Below are positions 1-10,483 of a stretch of 64,000 nt of DNA, in pieces. Numbering within the stretch: position 1 is the stretch's first letter; each line of letters starts with the position of its first letter. Made by a program: the position numbers and the translations under genes. The stretch comes from Chlorocebus sabaeus (Eukaryota > Chordata > Mammalia > Primates > Cercopithecidae), in assembly GCF_047675955.1 (NCBI RefSeq), contig NC_132926.1, positions 18,291,826 to 18,355,825 on the forward strand, written 5' to 3'. The notes under the pieces are model-generated. The model was given only the letters and a program-made list of their open reading frames with translations. It was not told where the DNA came from and did no database searches.

Positions 1-640
1 CTATTTCCATATATGCAGTAATTTTGTAGATAAAATTATATAATCTATACTTTTACCTTCACATTTAACATTTCACCACATGTACCTTCCTATTCTGTGT
101 TTTGTTTCCCTAGCTCTCTATATTTCTTATTTTCTAATTGGTTTCCTCTTCCTCCAATAACCACATGATATTTCCATATCTTTCTTGATACATAAACATT
201 TCCTCTTTGAAATATTCTACTCTCTAAAAATATTGTTTTGCCTTCATAAAATATATTGTGATTCTTTCTGACACCCATAATTTTACTTGCTAGAGGTCTA
301 AGGTTTTAATGAATTAATTATTGATTTTAAAAAAAGTATCCGAACTATTTTAAGGACCAACAAAAGTATGTAGGTATTTAGTCACATTACTGAAGGCAAA
401 TCTGTTTAACTATGGTGTTTCTCTTTTTTTTCTTTTTTTTCTTTTTTTTTTTTTTGGCACATTTGCTGTCTGGGTCATCAACTCCTATTCTCTTTCCTCT
501 TTCAAACTCTCCCTGCAGATCATTTCAAAGGGGAATGGTGTGTTTGTAAATACATTTGCTATTTAAAATGTATTCCAAGAATGGTTTTAGTGAAGCTTAT
601 TACTAGAATTGCATTTGCATTACTAAGTAATAAGTATTTA
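1..640. other. AT-rich non-coding stretch with pyrimidine tract
   Basis: No gene or recognisable repeat is seen here. The sequence is strongly AT-rich, and 419-456 is a T-dominated pyrimidine run broken by single C bases. The open frame on the minus strand (90-278) shows no known domain and looks like chance. Confidence 0.6.
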
Positions 641-649
641 CTCGAAGTA

Positions 650-800
650 CTGTTTGTGCATGGCCATCTGGTTTAATAACACATCCAAGGTTGAGACAGC
701 TCCCCAGGGCGCCACAACTCACTGAGGTCTTTGAGAGGGCACAACTAAACCAGCAGACCCAGAATTTGAAAACACACAGCTTCTAAACTGCTTATTGGCC
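650..800 (-). repeat. MIR-like SINE fragment (weak)
   Basis: On the minus strand this stretch follows the middle of the mammalian MIR SINE: the 'gaggtc...cacaact...cagcagacccagaatttgaa' order resembles the reverse complement of the MIR core. It is highly diverged, with edges estimated by eye. Confidence 0.4.
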
Positions 801-1172
801 CTGAATGCAGCTTTCTCCCTTCGGAAATTATAATAACAGAGAGTTAAAAGTGTAGGGTCCAAGATATTTTATTTAGTCTTTAGTCCCAATAATCAATATT
901 TGGGGGAGAACATTAATGCTGTGAAATTTTAAACATTTCATTTTCCTAACTATATTCTGATTATATTATTTGAACAAAGGACAAATGTGCTGGTAGAAAT
1001 ATGTATTTTCTTACAATTTTACAGGACATAATTATTGGGTGCAGTAGAAGGAGTTAATTCATTTTTGTGGTATTCAGTTAGAAAATATATCAATCACTAT
1101 TTGCAAAAGAAATAATTCAGTTAAATAAGTCTCTTCCAAAAATGTTCTCTTCCTCTGAAATATTGTAGAAAT

Positions 1173-1522
1173 TGATATGACTTGGCTCTGTGTCCCTACC
1201 CAAATCTCATCTTGAATTTTACTCCCATAAATCCCATATATTGTGGGAGGGATCCAGTGAGAAATAATTTGAATCATGGGATAGTTCCCCCCATACTGTT
1301 CTCTTGGTAGTAAATAAGTCTCATGAGATCTGATGGTTTTATCAAACGTTTCTGCTTTTGCATTTTCCTTGTTTTATCCTGCTGCCACAATGTAAGAAGT
1401 GCCTTTCACCTCTTGCCATGATTCTGAGGCCTCCCCTTACTGAACTGTAAGTCCAGTTAAACCTCTTTTTCTTCACAGTTTCAGGTATCTGTTTATCAGC
1501 AGTGTGAAAACAGACAAATACA
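1173..1522 (+). repeat. 5' LTR of the MaLR provirus
   Basis: A 350-bp LTR starting TG (1173) and ending CA (1522). Landmarks shared with the 3' copy include GGCTCTGTGTCC near the start, AATCATGGG, GAGATCTGATGG, ATGTAAGAAGTGCC and the terminal AATACA. The polyadenylation hexamer position reads GTTAAA here instead of ATTAAA. The copy differs from its partner at many sites, as expected of an element tens of millions of years old. Confidence 0.92.
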
Positions 1523-3081
1523 GTAAATTGGTACCAGGAGTGGGGTGTTGCTGAAAAGATGCCTGAAAATGTGGAATCGACTTTGGAACTGGGTAACAAG
1601 CAGAGGTTGGAACAGTTTGGAGGGCTCAGTATAAGACAGAAAAAAGTGGGAAAGTTTGGAACCTTCTAGAGACTGAATGGCTTTGACAAAAATGCTGATA
1701 GTGATATGAACAATAAGGCTGAGGTGGTCTTAGATGGAGAGGAGGAACTTGTTGGGAACTGGAGCAAAGGTGACTCTTGTTGCTTTAGCAAAGAGATTGG
1801 TGGCATTTTGCCCCTGCCTAGAGATTTGTGGAACTTTGAACTTAGATGATTTAGGGTATCTGGCAGAAGAAATTTCTAAACAGCAAAGCATTCAAAAGGT
1901 GACTTTGGGTGCTGTTAATAGTATTCCATTTTAACAGGGAGACAGAGCATGAAAGTTCAGAAAATTTGCAGCCTGACAATGCAGTAGAAAAGAAAAACCC
2001 ATTTTTCGAGGAGAAATTCAAGCCAGCTACAGAAATTTGCGTAAGTAGCAAGAAGCCTAATTTTAATCCCCAAGACAATGGGGAAAGTGTCTCCAGGGCT
2101 TGTCAGAGACCTTCACAGCAGCCCCTCCCATCACAGGCCTGGAGACCCAGAAGGAAAAGGTGGATTCATGGGCCAGGCCCAGGGTCCCCATGCTATGTGC
2201 AGCCAAGGGACTTAGTGCCCTGTGTCCCAGCTGTTCCAGCCATGGCTGAATGGGGCCACAGAAAGCTCTGGCTCTGGTTTCAGAAACTGGAAGCTCCAAA
2301 CCTTGAGAGCTTCAATGCAATGTTGGGCCTTTGGGTGCACGGAAGTCAAGAATAGAGGTTTGGGAACTTCCGCCTAGATTTCAGAGGGTGTGTGGAAATG
2401 CCTGGATGCCCAGGCAAAAGTTTGCTGCAGGAGTGGAGTCCTCGTGGAGAACCTCTGGTAGGGCAGTGCAAAAGGGAAATGTGGGGTTGGAACCTCCACA
2501 CAGAGTCACTACTGGGGTACCACCTAGTGGAACTGTGAGAAGAGGACAACTGTCCTCCTGACCTCAGAATGGTAGATCCACTGACAGTTTGCACTGAGCA
2601 CCTGGAAAAGCTGCAGACACTCAACGCCAGCCTGTGACAGGAGCCAGGAGGGGGGCTACACCCTGCAAAGCCACAGGGATGGAACTGTACAAGACTATGG
2701 GAAACTACCTCTTATATCAGTGTGACCTGGATGTGAGACATGAAGTCAAAGGACATAATTTTGAAGATTTAACATTTGACTGCTCTGCTGGATTTTGGAC
2801 TTGCATGGGGCCTATAACCCCTTTGTTTTGGCCAATTTATCCCATTTAGAACAGCTGTATTTACCCACTACCCATACCATCATTGCATCTAGGAAGTAAC
2901 TAGCTTGCTTTTGATTTTATAGGTTCATAGGTGGAAGCGACTTGCCTTGTCTCAGATGAGACTTTGGATTGTGGACTTTTGGGTTCATGTTGAAATGAGT
3001 TAAGACTTTGGGGGACTGCTGGGAATGTATGATTGGTTTTGAAATGTGAGGACATGAGATTTGGAGGGAATAGGGGTGGAA
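1523..3081 (+). repeat. MaLR internal region, non-coding
   Basis: A 1.56-kb THE1/MST-type internal sequence between the two LTRs. It ends in a purine-rich polypurine tract (about 3056-3081) that abuts the 3' LTR. Open frames up to 148 codons (1909-2355, + strand) exist, but they show no retroviral protein motif, and THE1 internal sequences are mostly non-coding. I do not call a gene. Confidence 0.88.
1529..1546 (+). other. Primer binding site, tRNA-Leu type (inferred)
   Basis: TGGTACCAGGAGTGGGGT lies 6 bases after the 5' LTR. It starts with TGG, the complement of a tRNA CCA end. ERVL/MaLR elements are known to carry leucine-tRNA-type primer sites, and this sequence fits that pattern. The same motif occurs on the opposite strand in the second provirus (24554-24571). 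Confidence 0.7.
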
Positions 3082-3435
3082 TGATATGGTTTGGCTCTGT
3101 GTCCCCACCCAGATCTCATCTTGAAATTTACTCCCAAATCTTCCATTATTGTAGGATGGACCTGATGGGAGATAATTTGAATCATGGGGGTGGTTTCCTC
3201 CATACTGTTCTCATGATAGTGGGTCAGTCTGATGAGATCTAATGATTTTATCAAGGGATTTTGCTTTTGCATCTTCCTCATTTTATCTTGCTGCCACCAT
3301 GTAAGAAGTGCCTTTCATCTCCCACCATGATTCTGAGACCTCCCCAGCCATGTGGAATTGTGAGTCCAATTAAACCTCCTTTCCTTCCCAGTCTCAGGTA
3401 TGTCTTTATCAGCCATGTGAAAATGGACTAATACA
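3082..3435 (+). repeat. 3' LTR of the MaLR provirus
   Basis: A 354-bp LTR, TG...CA, preceded by the polypurine tract and followed by the TSD copy GAAAT (3436-3440). It keeps an ATTAAA polyadenylation hexamer (3369-3374) that the 5' LTR has lost. Retention of the hexamer does not show that it is used. Confidence 0.92.
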
Positions 3436-3440
3436 GAAAT

Positions 3441-5040
3441 ATAATCTGCAGGTTTTATATTATTTTCTATTGCTTTTGGGGAAGCTAAAAAAAAAAAAAA
3501 AACCTGTATATAAGTTTCCAAATTAGGATTATACATTTAGATATGAATAAACACATGAATATGTATATATGTGATGTGTATACATACATACAAATATATA
3601 TATATATGCATGCACACCTATTTTTTCTAAGAACTTTCCAGAACAAATAGTTTGTGTTTAATATTTTATTCTTGACACCCACTACTGATATTCTCCAGAT
3701 AAACCCATAAGCAAGTATTTGGAAGAACAGATAGTCAACAAAATATTTTTCATTACATTATCCTGTTACTGAAAGTTTGTTCGTTTCATTTCTTCTGATG
3801 AAAAAAAATCAATGAGCAAATATATAATGTCAGTCAGCCTCCCTCTGAGATCTTTTATAAAGACTTTACTTTTTGCTTCAAGTACATGATTAAGTAGTGC
3901 CCTCTGTCCTTAGTATATACAATACACTAAAAGACCTGAATTCAGTCCTTTAATCACAAATGCTTAAAGGGAACAGCCTGTTCTATGTTCTCTAGATATG
4001 TTATCAGCTGTACCTTGAAAAACGACTTTCTATTTTAGAAACTGAATTTCCAAAAAGAATTATCATGAACAGAAGATCTAGCTGAGAGAAGCTCTTACCC
4101 AGTAGAACCTGAATAAATTAATTCCCTGGTTATAAAGATCCTTGATTCCTCTTCACATTTGACTTACATATTTAACCAAAAACAAAGAAACAGTTTATAG
4201 CCAAACCAAGTATCTCTATAAATCCTTCAAAGAATTAAGGCTGAAAACTAAACTTATCTAGCCCATTTACATCATAAAAAGCAGGCTCATAACTCATGAT
4301 TTTTTAACACCAAGCATTGCTTAATAAAATTCTAATTAGACATCTAAAGGTTCATCATGCTATACTGACCAGAGAAAAATTAGGGGGTATCAAGCGATTT
4401 TTTATAATACCTGGTTTCTCTCATGAATTTTAGGAATATTATATGAATTATTGTTACTACACTCAGGAAAAACCACCAGAGTTAGATGTCCTGTTTAGGA
4501 ACTTGAGTTATTTAAAAATATTTTTTAAATATAAATTTTAGTTTCTATTTTTTGTCAACTACAGTAGGCAAAAGAATGTTTTCAGAAGATTAGTCTGAGA
4601 CCCTAGTAAACAAACATTTCTAACATTTGTGCTATTTTGGCTCTGGTTAGACAAAATTAAAGTAGACTATTACTGGTCTATTTCAGGATTAGGGAACAGA
4701 AGCAGAGGTTAAAGAGAAAAGAAAAATTGCAGAAATGCAAAGGAATCAGTTAAGCAGTGTGAAATTGCCACTTCCCAATAGGTTCTCATTGATGGAGAAA
4801 TGTGTTCAGGCTTACACTTATTAGCAGGAGCTCTTCTTTTTGTCACAAGTTAAATTGTTTCCTATACATAGCCAAAACAAAACAAAAAACCCAAGTAGGA
4901 AGATGTACATGGTGTTTCTTACCATATAAAACTTTATCCCATAAGCTAATATGTCTGTTCTACTAATATAGTTTAGGTAGACATTCTTAATTCTTCTTAA
5001 TTATATCAGATTAAAGCCTGATAAATCTGTCAGATCTTAA
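3441..5040. other. Unique AT-rich sequence, no gene seen
   Basis: No repeat family or gene was recognised. It contains an A-run (3487-3502) and a stretch of TA/CATA dinucleotides (about 3555-3610). Open frames are short and AT-driven. Confidence 0.6.
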
Positions 5041-5046
5041 TTTTTA

Positions 5047-5367
5047 ATATTCTGAATGTTTATGCCCTTTACCCCAAATTTATGTGTTAAATCCTAACTC
5101 CAAATGTGCTGCGATTTGCAACTGGGGCCTTTAGAAGGTGATTAGATCATGAGGGAGGAGCTCTCATAAATGGAATTATTGCCCTTAGAAAAGATATCTC
5201 ATGGAGCTCCCTTTTATTTCTGCCATGTGAGGACATCTATGAACCTTTTGCCAGGGCTTTGATCTTGGACTTCCCAACCTCTGAAACTGTGAGAAATAAA
5301 TTTCAGTAGTTTATAAGTCACCCAGTCTATGTTATTTTTGTGATAGCAGCTCAAATGAACAAAGACA
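5047..5367 (+). repeat. MLT1-type LTR (MaLR)
   Basis: It starts near TCTGAATGTTTATGCCC and runs through GTGATTAGATCATGAGGG, GCCATGTGAGGACA and TTGATCTTGGACTTCCCA to GAGAAATAAATTTC and the end AACAAAGACA. This order is the MLT1A/B LTR layout, including the AATAAA-type polyadenylation region near the 3' end. The element is moderately diverged and the first few bases are degraded. No target duplication is discernible. Confidence 0.8.
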
Positions 5368-5578
5368 GAGCTATTTTGAAGGGTAATGCCTAGGAAAATA
5401 TTTTCGCCATTATACATAATTAGTTCCCTTGCAGCTTCTGCAAAATAGCAAACTACAGAAAAACTTAATCACACTGAAAAAAATTCTTATCATGCCCCTC
5501 AGCTTTCAACCTGGCTCTTCTTGTTCAACTGTTGATATTTTAGTCATTCCCAAGCAAAACCTATTTAGTTAAAAAATA

Positions 5579-7264
5579 TTTTGCTGTGCAGAAGCTCTTA
5601 GTGCAAATAGATCCCATTTGTCAATTTCGGCTTTGGTTGCCATTGCTTTTGGTGTTTTAGGCATGAAGTTGTTGCCCATACCTATGTCCTGAATGGTATT
5701 GCCTAGGTTTTCTTCTAGAATTTTTATGGTTTTAGGCCTTACATTTAAGTCTTTAATCCATCATGAGTTAATTTTTGTATAACATGCAAGGAAGGGGTCC
5801 AGTTTCAGTTTTCTGCATATGGCTAGCCAGTTTTCCCAGCACCATTTATTAAATAGGGAATCCTTTCCCTATTGCTTGTTTTTGTCAGCTTTGTCAAAGA
5901 TCAGATCGTTATAGATGTGTGGTGTTATATCTGAGGCCTCTGTTCTGTTCCTTTGGTCTATGTATCTGTTTTGGTACCAGTACCATGCTGTTTTGGTTAC
6001 TGTAGACTCGCAGTATAGTTTGAATTCAGGTAGCGTGATTCCTCCAGTTTTGTTCTTTTTGCTTAGGATTGTCTTGGCTATGCGGGCTCTTTTTTGGTTC
6101 CATATGAAGTTAAAGTAATTTTCTCCAATTCTGTGAAGAAAGTCAATAGTAGCTTGATGGGGATAGCATTGCATCTATAAATTACCTTGGGCAGTATGGC
6201 CATTTTCACGATATTGATTCTTTCTATCCATGAGCATGGAATGTTTTTCCATTTGTTTGTGTCTTCTTTTATTTCCTTGAGCAGTGGTTTGTAGTTCTCC
6301 TTGAAGAAGTCCTTCACATCCCTTGTAAGTTGGATTCCTAGGTATTTTATTCTCTTTTTAGCAATTGTGAATGAGAGATCACTCATGATTTGGCTCTCTG
6401 TTTGTCTGTTACTGATGTATAGGAATGCCTGTGATTTTTGCACACTGATTTTGTATCTTGAGACTTTGCTGAAGTTGCTTATCAGCTTAAGGAGATTTGG
6501 GGCTGAGATGATGGGGTTTTCTAAATATCCAATCATATCATCTGCAAATAGACACAATTTGACTTCCTCTTTTCCTATTCAAATACTCTTTATTTCTTTC
6601 TCTTGCCTGATTGCCCTGGCAAGAACTTCCAATACTATGTTGAATAGGAGTGGTGAGAGAGGGCATCCTTGTCTTGTTCCAGTTTTTGCCCATTCAGTAT
6701 GATATTGGCTGTGGGTTTGTCATAAATAGCTCTTATTATTTTGAGATATGTTCCATCAATACCTAGTTTATTGAGAGTTTTTAGCATGAAGGGGTGTTGA
6801 ATTTTCTTGAAGGCTGTTTCTGCATCTATTGAGATAATCATGTGGTTGTTTTCATTGGTTCTGTTTATGTGATGGATTATGTTTATTGATTTGTGTGTGT
6901 TGAACCAGCCTTGCATCCTAGGGATGAAGCTGATTTGATCATGGTGGATAAGTTTTTTGAGGTGCTGCTGGATTTGTTTTGCCAGTATTTTATTTAGGAT
7001 TTTTGCATTGATGTTCATCAGGAATATTGGCCTGAAATTTTCTTTTTTTGTTGTGTCTCTGCCAGGTTTTGGTATCAGGATGATGTTGACCTCATAAGAT
7101 GAGTTAGGGAGGATTCCCTCTTTTTCTATTGTTTGGAATAGTTTCAGAAGGAATGGTACCAGCTCCTCTTTCTACCTCTGATAGAATTCGGCTGTGAATC
7201 CCTCTGGTCCTGGACTTTTTTTTGGTATGGAGGCTAATAATTACTGCCTCAGTTTCAGAATTTG
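5579..7264 (-). pseudogene. L1 ORF2 fragment, reverse transcriptase region (inverted piece)
   Basis: On the minus strand the frames spell the reverse transcriptase part of L1 ORF2p. 6635-7018 encodes the 'SIDAETAFKKIQHPF' block (motif A region) and 'NKLGIDGTYLKIIRAIYDKP'. 6078-6557 contains the catalytic-type FADD ('CLFADDM') followed by 'NLLKLISNFSKVSRYKI' and 'YLGIQLTRDVKDFF'. 5869-6174 continues with 'WYWYQNRYIDQRNRTEASDITPHIYNDLIFDKADKNKQ'. The frames are broken by stops and shifts: about 20 bases are missing after 'ILNGQKLE', which removes the start of the RQGCPLSPL block. The endonuclease domain and ORF1 are absent. It cannot encode a working protein. Confidence 0.9.
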
Positions 7265-7267
7265 TTA

Positions 7268-8005
7268 GGCAACCTACAGAATGGGAGAAAAGGTTTGTAA
7301 TCTATCCATCTGACAAAAGGCTAATATCCACAATCTACAAAGAACTTAAACAAATTTACAAGAAAAAAAAATAAACGACCCCATCAAAAAGTGGGCAGAG
7401 GATATGAGCAGACATTTCTCAAAAGAACACACTTATGCAGCCAACAAGCATATGAAAAAAAGCTCATCATCACTGGTCATTAGAGAAATGCAAATCAAAA
7501 CCACAATGAGATACCATCACATGCCAGTTAGAATGGCAATCATTAAAAAGTCAGGAAACAAGAGATGCTGGAGAAGATGTGGAGAAATAGGAGCACTTTT
7601 ACACTGTTGGTGGGAGTGTAGATTAGTTCAATCATTGTGGAAGACAGTATGACGATTCCTCAGGGATCTAGAACCAGAAATACCAGTTGACCCAGCAATC
7701 CCATTACTAGGTATATACCCAAGCAATATAAATCATTCTGCTATAAAGACACATGCTCACGTACGTTTATTGAGGCAGTATTCACAATAGCAAAGACTTG
7801 GAACCAACCCAAATGTCTATCAATGATAGACTGGGTAAAGAAAATGTGGCACATATACACCATGGAATACTATGCAGCCATAAAGGAGAATGAGTTCATG
7901 TTCTTTGCAGGGACATGGATAATGCTGGAAACCATCATTCTCAGCAAACTAACACAAGAATAGAAAACCAAACACTGCATATTCTCACTTATAAGTGGGA
8001 GTTGA
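7268..8005 (+). pseudogene. L1 ORF2 C-terminal fragment (+ piece)
   Basis: The C-terminal part of L1 ORF2 ends at the family's usual stop (TGA, 8003-8005). The frame 7404-7652 keeps the cysteine-rich motif CWRRCGEIGALLHCWWEC, matching the CX3CX7HX4C pattern of L1 ORF2p. That motif is needed for retrotransposition in active L1s. Frames before and after it are interrupted, so this is a fossil. Confidence 0.88.
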
Positions 8006-8574
8006 ACAATGAGAACACATGGACACAGTGAGGGGAACATCACACACTGGGGCCTGTTGGGGGGTGAGGAGATAGGGGAGGGATAGCATTAGGAGAAATA
8101 TCTAATATAAGTGACGGATTGATGGGTGCAGCAAACCACCAAGGCCTGTGTACACCTATGTAACAAAACTGCATGTTCTGCACATGTACCTCAGAACTTA
8201 AAGTATAATCGAAATAAATAAAATCTAATGTTTTTTATATGTTCCAGATTATTCTAAATATACAACAGAATTTTAATCAAAGGTGGTAATATGTTATTTA
8301 TAGTCCTTTATATTTATTTCTTTAAAATTTCAATAATTGTCCTAAAAATGTAAAGGCATGCTTTAAAATAATTTCATAAGTATGAAAACATGGGTTGCTC
8401 CTGTTCAATTTGAAATTACTCTTATGTTGGTTCATATTTGTAAAGTTGTAATTTTCATCATTATTTATTTTTTCCTGCTGGTGTTCTGAAAGGTGTATGA
8501 GTGGGAAGCAGCTAATATATCTCTATCAAGAACATGTTTTGGAAATTAGGCAGATTCAGAAAGGTATCATAGAA

Positions 8575-8707
8575 ATTTTTTAAAGACTATTAACTATGCT
8601 CAGTTCTGCCATTTCAAGCTCTGTGGCCCCAATTCAGTTATTTAAGCTCTTTGTGACTTTGTTTCTCAATTTTAAAATGTGTGTAATAATAGTATCTGGT
8701 TCATAGG
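8575..8707 (+). repeat. MIR SINE fragment, + strand
   Basis: The order 'gctcagttctgccatttcaagctctgtggcc...ttatttaagctctttgtgactttgtttctcaattttaaaatg..gtaataatagtatctgg' follows the MIR core and 3' part. It stops exactly where the MLT1 LTR begins (TG at 8708), so the LTR may have landed in the MIR. I could not find the MIR remainder downstream. Confidence 0.6.
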
Positions 8708-9094
8708 TGCTATAGACTGAATTTTGTTCCTCCAAAATTGGTATGTTGATTCTGCAAACCACAATAAGACAGTGTTTGGAGATGGAGCTTTTGGGAGTTA
8801 CTTACAGTTAGATGAGGTCATGAGGGTAGTAACGTCATGATGAAATTAGTTCCCTTACAAGAAGGTACATGAGAAAACTCTGTCTTTCCCTCTCCATTTC
8901 TCTTTCTCTACCCCTCCTCCCTACCTCATTCACACAACAAGGTAAAGTCATGTGAACACATACCTACAATGTAGGAAGAGAGCCCTCTCCAGAACCCGAC
9001 CATCCTGGCACGACGATCTCGGACTTCCAGACTTAGGAAGTGATCAAAAATAAATTTCTGTTGGCTAAGCACCTTGTCTATGATATTTTGTTAC
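8708..9094 (+). repeat. MLT1-type LTR, 5' part (split by a younger LTR)
   Basis: It begins TGCTATAGACTGAATTTTG at 8708 and carries MLT1 landmarks: GATGAGGTCATGAGGG, GAGCCCTCTCCAGAACCCGACC, ATCTCGGACTTCCAG, AATAAATTTCTG and GATATTTTGTTA. The expected end (GTTATGGCAG...) does not follow here but reappears at 9526-9535, after the inserted LTR. Confidence 0.75.
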
Positions 9095-9526
9095 TGAGAC
9101 AGCCAAATGCCAAGGCAGATAAAAAGGGGTCCCCAGAGAATCTCCTACCTGCTCCTCAAGTGTTTACATGCGAGGCTTTTGTGCAGATGAGGGAACCTGC
9201 CCAGGACTTGTCTGGGCATGCCCACAGCAAACTGGAACTTGTGGGCCGGGGGAAGTGGGTGGAGCCACAGAGAATTTATGCCATTTGCAGGGGTGGAGCT
9301 TGCTCTCCAGCTCCTATAGTGACCTGGGAATCAATCTGTGAGGTGGGAGGTCTGATAGCAAGACTCAGTTTTACTCTCCTGAGGTTTTTTTTTTTTCCTT
9401 TCCCCTGCTTTTTGCCCAATAAAATCCTGCTCTAGTCACCCTTCAACGTGTCTGCATGCCTAAATTTTCGTAGTCATATGACAAGATCCTAGTTTTAGCT
9501 GAACAAAGGAGCAGAATTCTGCAACG
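9095..9526 (+). mobile_element. Solo ERV-type LTR nested in MLT1 (family unassigned)
   Basis: A 432-bp segment starting TGAGACAGCC and ending GCAACG, where the expected CA end has decayed to CG. It is richer in G and C than its surroundings and has AATAAA at 9418-9423 followed by an R/U5-like stretch (TCACCCTTCAACGTGTCTGC). The flanks are TTAC (9091-9094) and TTAT (9527-9530), compatible with a 4-bp target duplication that has one transition. The interrupted host sequence is an MLT1 LTR. A 4-bp duplication and this layout suggest a class I (gammaretrovirus-like) LTR. The 131-codon frame at 9040-9435 runs across the LTR boundary and is not a gene. Confidence 0.6.
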
Positions 9527-9545
9527 TTATGGCAGTGTGGATTGT
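9527..9545 (+). repeat. MLT1 LTR, 3' remnant after the nested LTR
   Basis: TTATGGCAG here is the expected continuation of the MLT1 end that breaks off at 9094 (…TTTTGTTA). Only a few bases match, so the call rests on the nested arrangement. Confidence 0.4.
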
Positions 9546-9670
9546 TCCTATAAATATTTATATTATATTTATAACTATATATTTATATATATGATATAAA
9601 TATAAACTGAGTCCGTTGATGTAAAATGCTTAGAACAGCCTGGAACATATATGTTTTAACAATTATTATT

Positions 9671-9898
9671 ATTATTATTATTTTTTTTTTCATTTTTTTG
9701 AGACAGAATCTCGCTCTTGTTGTCCAGGCTGGAGTGCAGTGTCACCATCTCGGCTCACTGCAACCTTTGCCTCCTGGGTTCAAGCTAGTCTCCTGCCTCA
9801 GCCTCCCTAGTAGCTGGGATTACAGACGCACGCTACCACGCTCAGCTAGTTTTTCTGGTTTTAGTAGAGATGGGGTTTTGCCATGTTGGCCTGGCTGG
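9671..9898 (-). mobile_element. 5'-truncated Alu, minus strand, 19-bp TSD
   Basis: Alu in antisense orientation: tail region (ATT)n/T-run at 9671-9698, then GAGACAGAATCTCGCTC, GGCTGGAGTGCAGTG, GGCTCACTGCAACC and GTAGCTGGGATTACAG. It stops at TTGGCCTGGCTGG, so roughly the first 70-80 bases of the Alu 5' end are missing. It is flanked by TGTTTTAACAATTATTATT at 9652-9670 and again at 9899-9917. The perfect 19-bp duplication proves that this is one truncated insertion rather than an eroded full Alu. Sequence features fit AluS/AluJ. Confidence 0.93.
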
Positions 9899-9918
9899 TG
9901 TTTTAACAATTATTATTT

Positions 9919-10480
9919 GGCATCTAGACGCAAATTTTATAAAATCTGAGAACATCAAGATTCATCTGTAGTTTTCTCTTACAGTTGCCAGCAACTGGTT
10001 TCCCCAAGAATTATCTAAGGCTATCAAAGTGGCTTTTCCTGTGTCTGACAATGGACACATAATTGGCCACACACCTAGATCTCACAACTCTCAACACATA
10101 ATTTCAGAAAGCAGCATTCAAGGTGCAATTTTAGAGTTAAAATATTAAAATACTAACAAACTGTATTTCTATTGAGCTCATTTCATTCTTCTAATAAAAT
10201 GTGTCTAGTTATTTTCATTATAACCATCATGCAAGGGCAAAATCCCTTATAAATAAACATACACAAATATATTACATATATAAAAATGTATATTCATAAT
10301 ACACACATACACACACACACACCCCAGAGCTCAAAAAGTTAGTCAAAAAAAGACTTTCATTACCTGGTTAGTAAGACATTTTTGGTCTCTAGAAACAAAA
10401 CTGTTTCCTGAGGGTTACTTCTATGGAAACCTGCAAAGCATCTGCCCCAGGTGCTAGCAGAAATTGCATTGGTAGTTTTT
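9919..10480. other. Unique sequence with short CA repeat
   Basis: No gene or clear repeat family was seen. A CA-type microsatellite lies at about 10301-10322. Confidence 0.55.
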
Positions 10481-10483
10481 AAG

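Larger units (their letters stand above)
1173..3435 (+). mobile_element. Complete MaLR (THE1/MST-type) provirus, + strand
   Basis: A full two-LTR retroviral-like element of the ERVL-MaLR class. It has a 5' LTR (1173-1522), an internal part of 1559 bp (1523-3081) and a 3' LTR (3082-3435). The host 5-mer GAAAT occurs directly before it (1168-1172) and directly after it (3436-3440), which is the target-site duplication expected of integrase. The LTRs begin TGATATG and end AATACA. The length and absence of long frames match the THE1/MST group, which is non-autonomous and was probably mobilised by ERVL proteins. The internal ORFs are short and interrupted, with no gag, pol or env that I can recognise. 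It is inactive. Confidence 0.93.
5579..8223 (+). mobile_element. 5'-inverted, 5'-truncated LINE-1 (twin priming)
   Basis: One L1 insertion in two opposed pieces. 7268-8223 is the L1 3' end in + orientation: end of ORF2, 3' UTR, the terminal AACTTAAAGTATAAT, then an A-rich tail. 5579-7264 is ORF2 sequence in the opposite orientation. The two pieces abut in L1 coordinates: the inverted piece ends at the ORF2 stretch 'cttctgcacagcaaaa', and the + piece starts about 25 bases further on at 'aggcaacctacagaatggg'. This is the signature of twin priming during target-primed reverse transcription. It is an older primate L1 (L1PA/L1PB range), about 2.6 kb of a 6-kb element, with no clear target duplication. 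It is inactive. Confidence 0.9.

Noticed and set aside
1909..2355. 148-codon + frame as a retroviral protein
   Set aside because: It lies in the MaLR internal region, which is normally non-coding, and shows no gag, protease, polymerase or envelope motif.
5579..8223. Two independent L1 insertions in opposite orientation
   Set aside because: The junction ends are adjacent in L1 coordinates, and the two pieces do not overlap in L1, so one twin-primed insertion is simpler.
9040..9435. 131-codon + frame as a gene
   Set aside because: It runs from an MLT1 LTR into a nested ERV-type LTR and its end coincides with the LTR's AATAAA region; no domain is present.
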